Shown here one piece after another: positions 44,779-52,906 of a DNA stretch of 64,000 nucleotides. Source of the stretch: CAVSUZ01 sp963795415 (GTDB lineage: Bacteria; Pseudomonadota; Alphaproteobacteria; Acetobacterales; Acetobacteraceae). The position numbers were made by a program, and so were the translations under genes. Every line of letters starts with the position of its first letter. Position 1 is the first letter of the stretch. Under the pieces are notes generated by a model. The model did no database searches. It saw nothing but the letters and a program-made list of their open reading frames with translations, and was not told the DNA's origin. The stretch lies in NCBI GenBank assembly GCA_963795415.1, contig CAWCHQ010000001.1, positions 1,922,001-1,986,000 of the forward strand, read 5' to 3'.

Positions 44779-45572
44779 CCACTCTGGAACTGCCGGTCAC
44801 GGAGGACGACCTGCACGGGTATGTTGATGGCCAGATCTCGCCCCAACGACGCTCCGATGTCGAGCGGCATCTTGCCCAGACTCCCGGGGCGGCACGGCTG
44901 GTAGCGGCTTGGCAGGCGCAGCGGGCGGCGCTCCGCACAGTCTTCGCTCAACCTGAGGAGCCGCTGCCTGAGAGGCTGCAGTTTGCACGTCTGCTGAAGG
45001 AGCACCGACAGATGCGTAGCCGCGCGCGCCTTCCCGCGTGGCGAACCGCAGCCGGGTTCGTTCTGGCGGCCAGCTTAGGAGCAGGGGCCGGCTGGTATTT
45101 TCATACGCCCCCTTCGCGATCACGTGCGACACTGGCGCTGGACCTGCTCGGACAGGAAGCCGTGGCGAGCCATGTCGTGTATGCTGCCGACCGCCGTCAC
45201 CCCGTAGAGGTGGCCGCCGCGGATGAGGCGCACCTGCGTCAATGGCTTTCCAACCGGCTGGCTCGGCGCGTCACGGTGCCGGACCTGTCCGCGGCCGGCT
45301 ATCACCTGATGGGCGGTCGGCTCCTCGCGACAGAGCATGGCGGCGCCGCTGCTTTGCTCATGTACGGTGATGACGCAGGGAAGCGTATATCTCTGCTGCT
45401 TCGCCCGATGTCCGCCAATCTCAAGGTACCCCGAACCGACATCACTCAGGGCGATGTGAACGGCTGCGTCTGGATCGATAATGGAATGGGCTACGCGGTC
45501 GTCGCAACTTTGCCTAACTCGGAGCTGGAAGGTATCGCCGGCGAAATACGAAACGAACTCCGTCAAGGGTGA
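44775..45572 (+). CDS. transmembrane anti-sigma factor
   Basis: A 265-residue protein. The N-terminal anti-sigma domain is 'VTEDDLHGYVDGQISPQRRSDVERHLAQTPGAARLVAAWQAQ', the usual motif of these anti-sigma factors but without the Cys pair of the zinc-binding ZAS type. One transmembrane helix follows ('TAAGFVLAASLGAGAGWYF', about residues 90-108) and a periplasmic C-terminal domain. It is translationally coupled to the sigma gene. The inducing signal is unknown. Confidence 0.87.
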   Translation: MTTLELPVTEDDLHGYVDGQISPQRRSDVERHLAQTPGAARLVAAWQAQRAALRTVFAQPEEPLPERLQFARLLKEHRQMRSRARLPAWRTAAGFVLAASLGAGAGWYFHTPPSRSRATLALDLLGQEAVASHVVYAADRRHPVEVAAADEAHLRQWLSNRLARRVTVPDLSAAGYHLMGGRLLATEHGGAAALLMYGDDAGKRISLLLRPMSANLKVPRTDITQGDVNGCVWIDNGMGYAVVATLPNSELEGIAGEIRNELRQG

Positions 45573-45921
45573 TCCAGCGTCGATTTCGCAACCGAGTTGA
45601 GAATTTCCCAGACTATCCACAGCACAAAGTGCAGAAACCGTGCATCGGGGGTCAGGGAACAAATCCCGAAGCCGATTTAGTCCACTGATTCAGGGGTTGC
45701 GTCCCGGGCAAAATACCTCCAGTTTGGCATTGGTTAGGGGCTACATAACCAGTGCGGAGCAAAAAATGCTGGAGAATCAGTCTGCTCACGCTTTCTTGGC
45801 AGTACAACCAACGATTACTGGCGAGCAACGCTCAGCGGGATTTGGCCGATACACTCCCATTCCCGGGCCTTCTACCACGATGCTTGCGGCGACTTTCGGC
45901 GGTCCGAGACGCAGTCCGCGC
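45573..45921. other. gene-free interval before the RlpA-like gene
   Basis: About 350 bases, mostly upstream in-frame extension of the RlpA-like frame with no family similarity. It likely contains the promoter. Nothing else recognised. Confidence 0.4.
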
Positions 45922-46335
45922 ATGTTCTCACATCTAGCCTCTCATTTCAGATTGCTATCCGTTGCAGCGCCGATTTCATGCTTTTTTGCTGCCGCTGCGC
46001 TGTTCCTTTCATGCAGTCAGGCGCTCGCCAGGAGCGGCGCCGGGGCCGATTCGGCCGCGGAAAAGGGGGTCGCTTCGTATTATAGCGGGTCGTATTCGGG
46101 CCGGCACACCGCCAGCGGGGCGCGCTACAACCCCCAAAACCTTACCGCGGCACACCCGTGGCTGCCGTTCGGCACCAGGCTTCGGGTCACGGCGGAGAAC
46201 GGGCACACTATCGACGTGATCATTACCGACAGGATGACCGCCGCCCATCGCATCATTGACCTCTCGTACCAAGCCGCACGGCGCCTCGGTATCGTCCGGG
46301 AGGGTGTGGCGTACGTGTCTCTCGCACCGATGTAG
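45922..46335 (+). CDS. RlpA-like double-psi beta-barrel protein
   Basis: About 137 residues from the ATG of 'MFSHLASHFR', with a hydrophobic signal segment ('ISCFFAAAALFLSCSQALA'; 'FLSC' could be a lipobox). The double-psi barrel is seen in 'GVASYYSGSYSGRHTASGARYNPQNLTAAHPWLPFGTRLRVT' and 'IDVIITDRMTAAHRIIDLSYQAARRLGIV'. RlpA proteins are septal peptidoglycan lytic transglycosylases or related; the acidic catalytic residues are only partly matched here (the usual NDRGP is ITDRMT). No SPOR domain is present. An earlier in-frame ATG at 45880 cannot be excluded. Confidence 0.83.
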   Translation: MFSHLASHFRLLSVAAPISCFFAAAALFLSCSQALARSGAGADSAAEKGVASYYSGSYSGRHTASGARYNPQNLTAAHPWLPFGTRLRVTAENGHTIDVIITDRMTAAHRIIDLSYQAARRLGIVREGVAYVSLAPM

Positions 46336-46378
46336 CGACGACTATCGGAGAGGGTCGGTGCGGCAGTGGCACGCGCCG

Positions 46379-47470
46379 TCAGGCCGTGCCGAAATCGATC
46401 AATTGCCGCACAGACGCACCTGATTTCAGCCGCGCGAAGCCCTCGTTGATTTCGCCGAGCTTGATCTGTCCCGAGATGAGATGGTCGAGCTTAAGCCGTC
46501 CCTGCTGCCACAAATCCAGCAGGCGGGGCATGTCGACCCGGAAGCGATTGCCGCCCATCGACGTACCCTGGATCTTCCGATCCCGCAGGAAGTCTGCGCC
46601 GTGCAGCTCGATCTTGGTGCCGAACGGTATCATCCCGATGATCGTCGCCGTTCCCCCCGGCTTCAGCATCGCGAACGCCTGCTCTGCCGTGGTTTTGGTT
46701 CCTATGGCCTCGAAGGAGTAGGGCACCCCGGCGCCGCCGGTCATTTCCTTCACGGCTTCCACCGGATCGACGTTCGAGGCATTGATCGTGTCAGTCGCGC
46801 CCATCTGCTTCGCCAAGTCCAGCTTTGATGGCACGGTATCGATCGCAATGATCTGCGCTGCGCCAGCCAGCGCAGCTCCATTCACTGCGGACAATCCGAT
46901 CCCGCCGCAGCCGATCACCACAACGGTGCTCCCCGGCTCGACCTTCGCCGCATGAAACACGGCGCCGACGCCGGTCATCACGCCGCAGCCGACCAGCGCG
47001 CCACGGTCCAGCGGAATGTCATCGCGGATCTTCACCACCGCGTGCTCGTGCACCACCATCTGCTCGGCGAAAGCCGACAGATTGAATGCCTGGTTCAGCA
47101 CGTCGCCCTTCCAGCGCAGCCGTCGGGCCGCGCCTGGCATCAGCTTGACCTCGGTGTTCTCGCAAAGGTTGGGGTGACCTGTAAGACATTGCGGGCACTC
47201 GCCGCAGAACACCGACAGGCAGGTGATGACATGATCGCCAGGCTTCACATAAGTCACATCCTCGCCCACCGCCTCTACAATTGCGGCGGCCTCGTGCCCC
47301 AGCACGCAGGGAAGCGGCATTGGATACAGCCCCTCCATGAAGTGCAGGTCCGAATGGCAAAGTCCGGCGAACGCGGTGCGCAGCAACACCTCACGCCGCC
47401 TGGGCTTTTCGATTTCCACATCCTCAATAGCGAGCGGCGTATTGGTTTCGGCAAGGATCGCGGCTTTCAT
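46379..47470 (-). CDS. zinc-dependent alcohol dehydrogenase (class III-like MDR)
   Basis: A 363-residue medium-chain dehydrogenase. The catalytic zinc ligands are Cys in 'FAGLCHSDLHF', His in 'VLGHEAAAIVEAVG' and Cys in 'ALVGCGVMTGVGAV'; the structural zinc has 'CGECPQCLTGHPNLCEN'. The NAD-binding Rossmann motif is 'VVVIGCGGIGLSAVNGAALAGA'. This matches Zn-type Adh of the NDMA-dependent/class III branch, so alcohol or aldehyde oxidation is likely. The start is the ATG with GGGGAGA upstream. It is divergent from the aminotransferase, about 75 bases apart. Confidence 0.92.
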   Translation of the reverse strand: MKAAILAETNTPLAIEDVEIEKPRRREVLLRTAFAGLCHSDLHFMEGLYPMPLPCVLGHEAAAIVEAVGEDVTYVKPGDHVITCLSVFCGECPQCLTGHPNLCENTEVKLMPGAARRLRWKGDVLNQAFNLSAFAEQMVVHEHAVVKIRDDIPLDRGALVGCGVMTGVGAVFHAAKVEPGSTVVVIGCGGIGLSAVNGAALAGAAQIIAIDTVPSKLDLAKQMGATDTINASNVDPVEAVKEMTGGAGVPYSFEAIGTKTTAEQAFAMLKPGGTATIIGMIPFGTKIELHGADFLRDRKIQGTSMGGNRFRVDMPRLLDLWQQGRLKLDHLISGQIKLGEINEGFARLKSGASVRQLIDFGTA

Positions 47471-47546
47471 TGTCTCTCCCCTCTGCTTGAGGCAGCACCA
47501 GCTTGTCATTAGTCTTGCTGCTCAATCAACCGGATGAGGTGGCGCA

Positions 47547-48894
47547 ATGGATGAGATGACCCCGAACGCGGAGCTTTTGCTCGATCTCGACCGGCGGCGC
47601 CTCGTCCACCCGCTGCATCATCCGAAGGAGCATGCGGCGGCCCGGATTTTCGTGTCCGGCCAGGGCGCGATGTTGCGCACCGCGGACGGCAAGGAATACA
47701 TCGATGGGCTTTCCGCGCTGTGGAACGTCAATGCCGGTCACGGCCGGAAGGAGCTGGCAGCCGCGGCGGCCCGGCAGATGGAAACGCTGGCCTACGCGTC
47801 GGCCTACGCTGGCTTTTCCAACGAGCCTGCAATCCGTCTGGCGGACCGCATCGTTGGCATTGCGTACCGCAACTCTGCGGCGGTCTATTTCACCACCGGG
47901 GGGGCGGAATCCAACGAAAGCGCCTTCAAAACCGCGCGCTATTACTGGAAGCGGATGGGCAAGCCCAACAAAGTTAAGATCATCTCCCGCTACTTCGGTT
48001 ACCATGGTGTGACGATGGCGGCGATGTCCGCCACCCAGCTTCCCGGCTACCAGAAGATGTTCGGGCCGCTCGTGCCGGAATTCATCCAGGTCGCACCGCC
48101 CTATCAATATCGGTGGCCCGGCAACGGCGATGCGGGGATCGGCGCAGCGGAAGCCGTCGAAAAGACTATCCAGGAACATGGGCCCGACACTATCGCTGCC
48201 GTGATCGCCGAACCGGTCATGGGGGCCGGTGGCGTCATTGTCCCGCCGCCCACGTATTTCCCGCGGCTCCGTGAAATCTGCGACCGCCACAACGTGCTGC
48301 TGATCGCCGATGAAGTGATCACGGGGTTCGGGCGGACCGGGCGCTGGTTCGCGCTCGGCCATTGGGGCGTGGAGCCGGACATTGTGTCCTTCGCCAAGGG
48401 CGTCACCAGCGGATATCTGCCCCTGGGCGGCAACATCCTGTCCGAAAAGGTCCATCGCGTGCTGGAGGATGCTCCCATGGCGGAGCGGTATATGCACGCC
48501 GCGACGTATTCCGGGCATCCCACATGCTGCGCCGTCGGCCTGGTGAACATTGATCTGATGGATCGCGAGGGCCTTCCGGAACGGTCGGCGATAATGGGCA
48601 AGAAGCTGCTCGCCGGACTGGAGACGCTGCGCAGCTTCCGCTGCGTGGGAGAGGTGCGCGGGCTCGGGATGATGTGCGCCGTCGAACTTACCGATGACGC
48701 GAAGGGGTTGGGACCCCGGATCGTCAATGAGGCAATGGAGCGGGGCCTGATCCTGCGGCAGCGCGGCGCCGGAACAATGGGCAACATCAACGCGGGGGAC
48801 ACGCTCGGTACTCGCACCGCCCTTGATGACGCCCGAGCCGACCTTGGAGCGGATCGTCCAGATACTCGCGGATTCGATGGCTGCGGTCGCCTGA
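47547..48894 (+). CDS. class III omega-aminotransferase, frameshifted near the 3' end as sequenced
   Basis: A PLP enzyme. 'FTTGGAESNESAFKTARYYW', 'SRYFGYHGVTMAAMSAT', 'LLIADEVITGFGRTGRWF' and the Lys in 'SFAKGVTSGYLPLGG' are the PLP and Schiff-base motifs. The frame as read runs to 49004, but the natural end is in another frame: removing one G near 48807 turns the tail into 'LVLAPPLMTPEPTLERIV' and stops at TGA 48892-48894, giving about 448 residues. Likely a pyruvate:omega-amino acid or polyamine/beta-alanine aminotransferase. The stop is two bases from the proposed D-aminopeptidase start. Confidence 0.9.
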
Positions 48895-48895
48895 G

Positions 48896-50464
48896 CTGGC
48901 CGGCTCTTTCTCCCCGCGCCTCGAGAGCTCCGTCGCCGCCCTGCCCATTGCCTACCCTGGGCCGGGCGGTGCGGTCGCTGTGTTGCGCAAGGGCGAGGTA
49001 TTGATCAGTCACACCTGGGGCTGGGCCAACGCCGAGCGGCGGATCCCGTTCACACCGCATACGCTGTTCCGGATGTGCTCCATCACCAAGCAGTTCACCT
49101 GCGCCCTGGTGCTGGACGCATTCCCCGATCCGTCGGTTCTGGATGCGGATGTGCGCGCCCGATTACCGCTGCTCGAGCAGCCTGCCCCTACTGCACTGCA
49201 TCTTTGTCATAACCAGTCCGGCCTGCGCGATTACTGGGCTCTGGCGATGTTGCACGGCTCGCTTCCCGAAGCGCCGTTTGGGGAGACCGAGGCCAGCCGC
49301 GTGATAGGCGGCGTCCGTACGCTGCAGTTTGCTCCAGCCACCCGCTATTCCTACGCGAACCAGAATTTCCGGATGCTTTCCGACACCCTGCAGGAGCGCA
49401 CCGGCCGCAGTTTCTCGGAGCTGCTGCGCAGCCGCATTTTTGCGCTCGCCGGCATGGAAACTGCGCTGCTGGCCGCGGATACGCGGGCCTTGCCCGATGG
49501 CACGGAGGGATATGAGGGGACGCAGTCAAGCGGATTTCGGGTGGCCGAAAATCGGATTATCTGGACGGGCGATGCCGGGCTGGCGGCAAGCCTTGCGGAC
49601 ATGATCGCCTGGGAGCGACACATCGACACGACCCGCGAGGACCCGGATGCGCTTTATTCCCGTCTTTCAGCGCCTGTGAAATTCCTCGACGGCAACGAAG
49701 CCACGTATGGGTTTGGCCTCACCCGGCGCACAGAACACGGTCGGTCCGTCACCGGACACGGCGGCGGGTTACGGGGGTGGCGCAGTCATCGCCTGTACGT
49801 GCCGGCGGAACGGCTCTCGATTGTCGTCATGTTCAACCACTGGTCGGACGCTCAGGCGGCTGCCTTAACCGTTCTTTCCGCTGCTCTGGATGAGAAGCCG
49901 CCATCCCTTGCGGAGGTCGCGGCTCCTGATTGGGTTGGGAATTACGTCGAGCCGGAAACGGGGCTTGCGGTGCGGATCGACACCCCCGCTCCCGGGCAGG
50001 TGAGGCTGCGTTACAGCAATCCCGCGGAACAGCTGCAGCTCCAGCCCAATGGCACGGCAAGGAACGGCAGCGTTAGCCTGCGACCTGGCTCCGGCGGCCT
50101 ATGGATGGACCGGTCACAGGACAACCAAAGTTCTTGTCTTGAACCTTGCCGGGGCGAGCCCCCGGGCCACATCGCCGGACGCTATCGGTGCGAGGAGCTG
50201 GGCACCGAATTGACAGTAAGCGGTTCTGGCGCGGTCCTGTATGGCGGCTTCTCCGGCTGTCTCGGCCAGGGGAGGATGGAGATGCTGAAGCCGGTCGGCC
50301 CGGATGTCTGGCTCCTGCCGTGCCATCGGGCGCTCGATCACACGCCACCCGGCGATTGGACGTTGGCGTTCAGGCGCGAAGCGGACGGGCGGATAATCGA
50401 AGCGGATGTTGGCTGCTGGCTCGCCCGCCGGCTGCATTATCGCACCGTCGCTTCACCCGGATAA
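48896..50464 (+). CDS. dap: D-aminopeptidase (S12 family, Ochrobactrum DAP-like)
   Basis: About 522 residues. It matches the D-stereospecific aminopeptidase of Ochrobactrum anthropi by eye: 'RMCSITKQFTCALVLDAF' (SxxK), 'NQSGLRDYWALAMLHG', 'RYSYANQNFRM' (Tyr-x-Asn), 'VTGHGGGLRGWR' (HxG) and two C-terminal barrels ending 'VGCWLARRLHYRTV'. It releases N-terminal D-amino acids. Family-conserved residues ('SFSPRLESSVAALPIAYPG' then 'GPGGAVAVLRKGE') lie upstream of the first standard start (GTG 48980). With residue 1 at the CTG at 48896 the nucleophile falls at Ser62 and Lys65, the numbering I recall for the family enzyme. The start is therefore non-standard or altered. It directly follows the aminotransferase. 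Confidence 0.87.
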   Translation: MAGSFSPRLESSVAALPIAYPGPGGAVAVLRKGEVLISHTWGWANAERRIPFTPHTLFRMCSITKQFTCALVLDAFPDPSVLDADVRARLPLLEQPAPTALHLCHNQSGLRDYWALAMLHGSLPEAPFGETEASRVIGGVRTLQFAPATRYSYANQNFRMLSDTLQERTGRSFSELLRSRIFALAGMETALLAADTRALPDGTEGYEGTQSSGFRVAENRIIWTGDAGLAASLADMIAWERHIDTTREDPDALYSRLSAPVKFLDGNEATYGFGLTRRTEHGRSVTGHGGGLRGWRSHRLYVPAERLSIVVMFNHWSDAQAAALTVLSAALDEKPPSLAEVAAPDWVGNYVEPETGLAVRIDTPAPGQVRLRYSNPAEQLQLQPNGTARNGSVSLRPGSGGLWMDRSQDNQSSCLEPCRGEPPGHIAGRYRCEELGTELTVSGSGAVLYGGFSGCLGQGRMEMLKPVGPDVWLLPCHRALDHTPPGDWTLAFRREADGRIIEADVGCWLARRLHYRTVASPG

Positions 50465-50550
50465 GCCGTAACGGCTGCAGAAACCGGTATGTTCTGGCCG
50501 AACATGGGGAACCGTTTGTTCCTTCTCTCCGTTAGCGCCGCGAACGGATC

Positions 50551-51024
50551 ATGCGCAGCGCTGCTTACATAGCCGGCTGTTGGGCCACCTTGTTCGCGCT
50601 CTACCTGCTGTTCGCGGGCGGGACCAGCAGGGCCGAGCTGTTGGGCGGGATCTGCACCGCCACCGTGGCGATCGCAGCACATGTGAACACATCGCGGGTG
50701 GCCCACCGCGAGCTTCGCCTTTCGGCGCCATGGGGTCGGCTTGCGATGCGGCTGCTGATCGCTCTCATTCGGGACACCTGCCGGGTGGGGCAAGGACTTG
50801 CCTTCGCGGTTGCGCTAGGGAAGTTGCACGGCGCGATGTCCATCCAGCCGTTCGAGCCCGGCGGGTTCACGCCTCAAGACGCAGCGCGCCGAGGGATTGT
50901 CATCCTGGCAGCATCCGTAACCCCGAACAGCTTCGTCATCGAGGTGCGGGAGCCTCCCCAGGGCATGCTGATGCATCATTTGCTTCCACACGAGCCCGAG
51001 CAGTACCGACGATGGCCGGTGTGA
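50551..51024 (+). CDS. mrpE: Na+/H+ antiporter subunit E (MrpE/MbhA-like)
   Basis: A 157-residue protein with transmembrane helices at the N-terminus ('YIAGCWATLFALYLLFAGG') and the conserved cytoplasmic ending 'GIVILAASVTPNSFVIEVREPPQGMLMHHLL'. This is the MrpE/MnhE/MbhA family, required for assembly and function of the multi-subunit ion translocator. First gene of a seven-gene run; its end overlaps mrpF by 13 bases. Confidence 0.9.
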   Translation: MRSAAYIAGCWATLFALYLLFAGGTSRAELLGGICTATVAIAAHVNTSRVAHRELRLSAPWGRLAMRLLIALIRDTCRVGQGLAFAVALGKLHGAMSIQPFEPGGFTPQDAARRGIVILAASVTPNSFVIEVREPPQGMLMHHLLPHEPEQYRRWPV

Positions 51025-51272
51025 ATCCGTTCATCGCGGCGGCGACCGCGATGATCCTTGCTATGGTCCTGCCAGGATGCATTGCATTCCACGGCTCGAC
51101 ACCGCAACGCCTGGTGGCGGTCCAGCTCGCCGCCGTTATCACGGCTCTGGTGCTCGTGTGCCTCAGTCTCGGGTTCGGGCAGCCATCTTTCCTCGATCTG
51201 GCCGTTACACTCGAGCTGTTGTCGCTGCCGGGGACGCTCGCGCTGATCGTCTGTCTGGAGCGCTGGTTATGA
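51012..51272 (+). CDS. mrpF: Mrp-type antiporter subunit F (MrpF/MbhB-like)
   Basis: An 86-residue protein with three transmembrane helices ('FIAAATAMILAMVLPGC', 'AVQLAAVITALVLVCLSL', 'LDLAVTLELLSLPGTLALIVC'), the standard MrpF layout with the FLDLAV-type motif. The ATG lies inside the mrpE end, and its stop forms an ATGA overlap with mrpG. Confidence 0.85.
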   Translation: MAGVNPFIAAATAMILAMVLPGCIAFHGSTPQRLVAVQLAAVITALVLVCLSLGFGQPSFLDLAVTLELLSLPGTLALIVCLERWL

Positions 51273-51571
51273 CGGACGCCCTCTCGGATGCTTTCCTCAT
51301 TCTGGCTGCTGCCTCGGTGTGGCTCGGCTGCGCCGGTTTCATGCGGCTGCAAAGTGCTTACGACCGGCTGCATTGCGTGACCTTCGTCAGCGTCAGTGCC
51401 GGGTCGGCGGTGATGCTCGCAGGTTGGCTTCACCTGGGCGCATCGGTTGCCATGCTGAAAGTCGTCTTCCTGGTCTGCTGCGCTCTGCTGAACGGCGCTG
51501 TACTCGCGCATGCTACAGGGCGGGCAATCCTTCATCGCGAGCGAAGTTCGAAAGGGAGCCCCGCATCATGA
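51269..51571 (+). CDS. mrpG: Mrp-type antiporter subunit G (MrpG/MbhC-like)
   Basis: A 100-residue protein with three transmembrane helices. The family pattern 'GFMRLQSAYDRLHCVTFVSVSAGSAVMLAGW' (MRxPDxxxRxHA-like) is clear. It starts in the ATGA overlap with mrpF and ends in the overlap with the next gene (ATG at 51568). Confidence 0.87.
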   Translation: MTDALSDAFLILAAASVWLGCAGFMRLQSAYDRLHCVTFVSVSAGSAVMLAGWLHLGASVAMLKVVFLVCCALLNGAVLAHATGRAILHRERSSKGSPAS

Positions 51572-51813
51572 CGCTGCTGTTGGCCTTGCTGTTCGTCGTG
51601 ACCGCGCTAGCAGGAGCGGGCGTGGTGTTTGCCCGCAATCCGAGGAAGCAGGTCCTGGCGATGTCGATGAATGGGCTGGTCCTGACGCTGCTTTTCTTCG
51701 CCTTGCAGGCACCTGATGTAGCCTATTCGGAAATCGTTGTCGGCGCCGCCGCCGTACCCCTGCTGTATTACGCCACGCTGTCGAGCATTCGCGCCGGCCG
51801 CACCCGCGAATGA
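51568..51813 (+). CDS. DUF4040/MbhD-like small membrane subunit
   Basis: An 81-residue protein with three transmembrane helices ('LLLALLFVVTALAGAGVVFA', 'MSMNGLVLTLLFFALQAPDVA', 'IVVGAAAVPLLYYATLSSI'). 'SMNGLVLTLLFFALQAPDVAYSEIVVGAA' is typical of DUF4040, corresponding to the MbhD subunit and to the C-terminal part of MrpA in Mrp systems. It overlaps both neighbours by 4 bases. Confidence 0.8.
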   Translation: MTLLLALLFVVTALAGAGVVFARNPRKQVLAMSMNGLVLTLLFFALQAPDVAYSEIVVGAAAVPLLYYATLSSIRAGRTRE

Positions 51814-52565
51814 GCTTGCGGCTTATCCGGCTGGTGCTGTTCTGCCTTGGGACCGCAATTGTCGCCGCGGGGCTGCCATCCGTCTACGGCGCCATGCCAC
51901 GATTTGGTGCCCATCCGTTGCCTTACGGAGACATGATCAACCGGCTGGGGCCGGCCGAGCGGCACGTTACGAATATGGTGAGTGCGGTCAATTTCGACTT
52001 CCGGGGTTTTGATACCCTCGGCGAGGAGATCATGCTGATGACCGCGGTCACTGGAACAGCCGTTCTGCTGCGCGGGTCGCGAGGCACTAAGATGACAGCC
52101 AAGCCAGCGACCGTCCCGGGGCGCCTGATCCCACCGCACAGTGAGGGCCTGCTGATAGCGGGACGGCTTGCAGTCCCGGTCATCATGCTGTTCGGCCTTT
52201 ATGTCGTCCTGCACGCGACCGTCACGCCCGGGGGAGGTTTTCAGGGCGGAGCCATCATCGCCTCGGGTGTGCTGATGCGATTCCTGTCCGAGGGCTACGA
52301 AAGCTGGCGTCGGTTGATGCGCAATTCCATGCTTGACGCATTCGAGGGAGGCGGCGCCGCGGCGTACGCGATCGCGGGTCTGATCCCGATGCTTAGCGGC
52401 GCGACGTTTCTCACCAACACGATGCCGCTCGGACAGCTGAAGCAGATGATCTCCGGCGGATTGATGCTTGTGCTTAACTTCGGTGTCGGTTTCGCCGTCG
52501 CGGGCGGATTCGGCATATTATTCGTGGAATTCCTGGAGGAGACCCGGGCGGAGGAGCCGGGATGA
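51810..52565 (+). CDS. mrpB: fused MbhE-like/MrpB (MnhB) subunit
   Basis: A 251-residue membrane protein. Residues 1-95 resemble MbhE: a helix, then 'HVTNMVSAVNFDFRGFDTLGEEIMLMTAVTGTAVLLRG', the conserved RxxDTLGE element. Residues about 110-245 are the MnhB domain ('VPVIMLFGLYVVLHATVTPGGGFQGGAIIASGVLM'). In the archaeal Mbh complex these are two proteins (MbhE and MbhF); here they are one. The gene overlaps its neighbours by 4 bases on each side. Confidence 0.85.
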   Translation: MSLRLIRLVLFCLGTAIVAAGLPSVYGAMPRFGAHPLPYGDMINRLGPAERHVTNMVSAVNFDFRGFDTLGEEIMLMTAVTGTAVLLRGSRGTKMTAKPATVPGRLIPPHSEGLLIAGRLAVPVIMLFGLYVVLHATVTPGGGFQGGAIIASGVLMRFLSEGYESWRRLMRNSMLDAFEGGGAAAYAIAGLIPMLSGATFLTNTMPLGQLKQMISGGLMLVLNFGVGFAVAGGFGILFVEFLEETRAEEPG

Positions 52566-52906
52566 GCATTCTCCCCTGGGGCGTCTGCGCCTGGCTTTTT
52601 CTGATCGGGCTCTACGGCATCATCACGAGCCGACATTATGTCCACCTGATCGGATGTATGTCGGTCGTGCAATCGGCGACCTATGTGCTCCTGCTGTCGG
52701 CCGGGTTTCGCTGGGGCGCTCCAGCGCCAATTTTCTATGACACGAAGGTCGGAACTCCAGCCGTCGATCCTGTAGTGCAGGCGCTGGTTCTCACCGACAT
52801 CGTCGTGGGTGCGGCGGTAACCGCCCTCCTGCTCGCGCTCGTGCTCCAGTTGCACAAAGTGAGAGATACGCTGGATCCGGAGAAGCTTAGCCCGATGCAG
52901 CGATGA
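52562..52906 (+). CDS. mrpC: NuoK-like antiporter subunit C (MrpC/MbhG-like)
   Basis: A 114-residue, three-helix NuoK/MrpC homologue. 'LIGLYGIITSRHYVHLIGCMSVVQSATYVLLL' and 'DPVVQALVLTDIVVGAAVTALLLALVLQL' (the DPxxQALVLTxIVIG motif) are unmistakable. It couples with the MrpD-like subunit and overlaps it by 4 bases. Confidence 0.9.
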   Translation: MSILPWGVCAWLFLIGLYGIITSRHYVHLIGCMSVVQSATYVLLLSAGFRWGAPAPIFYDTKVGTPAVDPVVQALVLTDIVVGAAVTALLLALVLQLHKVRDTLDPEKLSPMQR

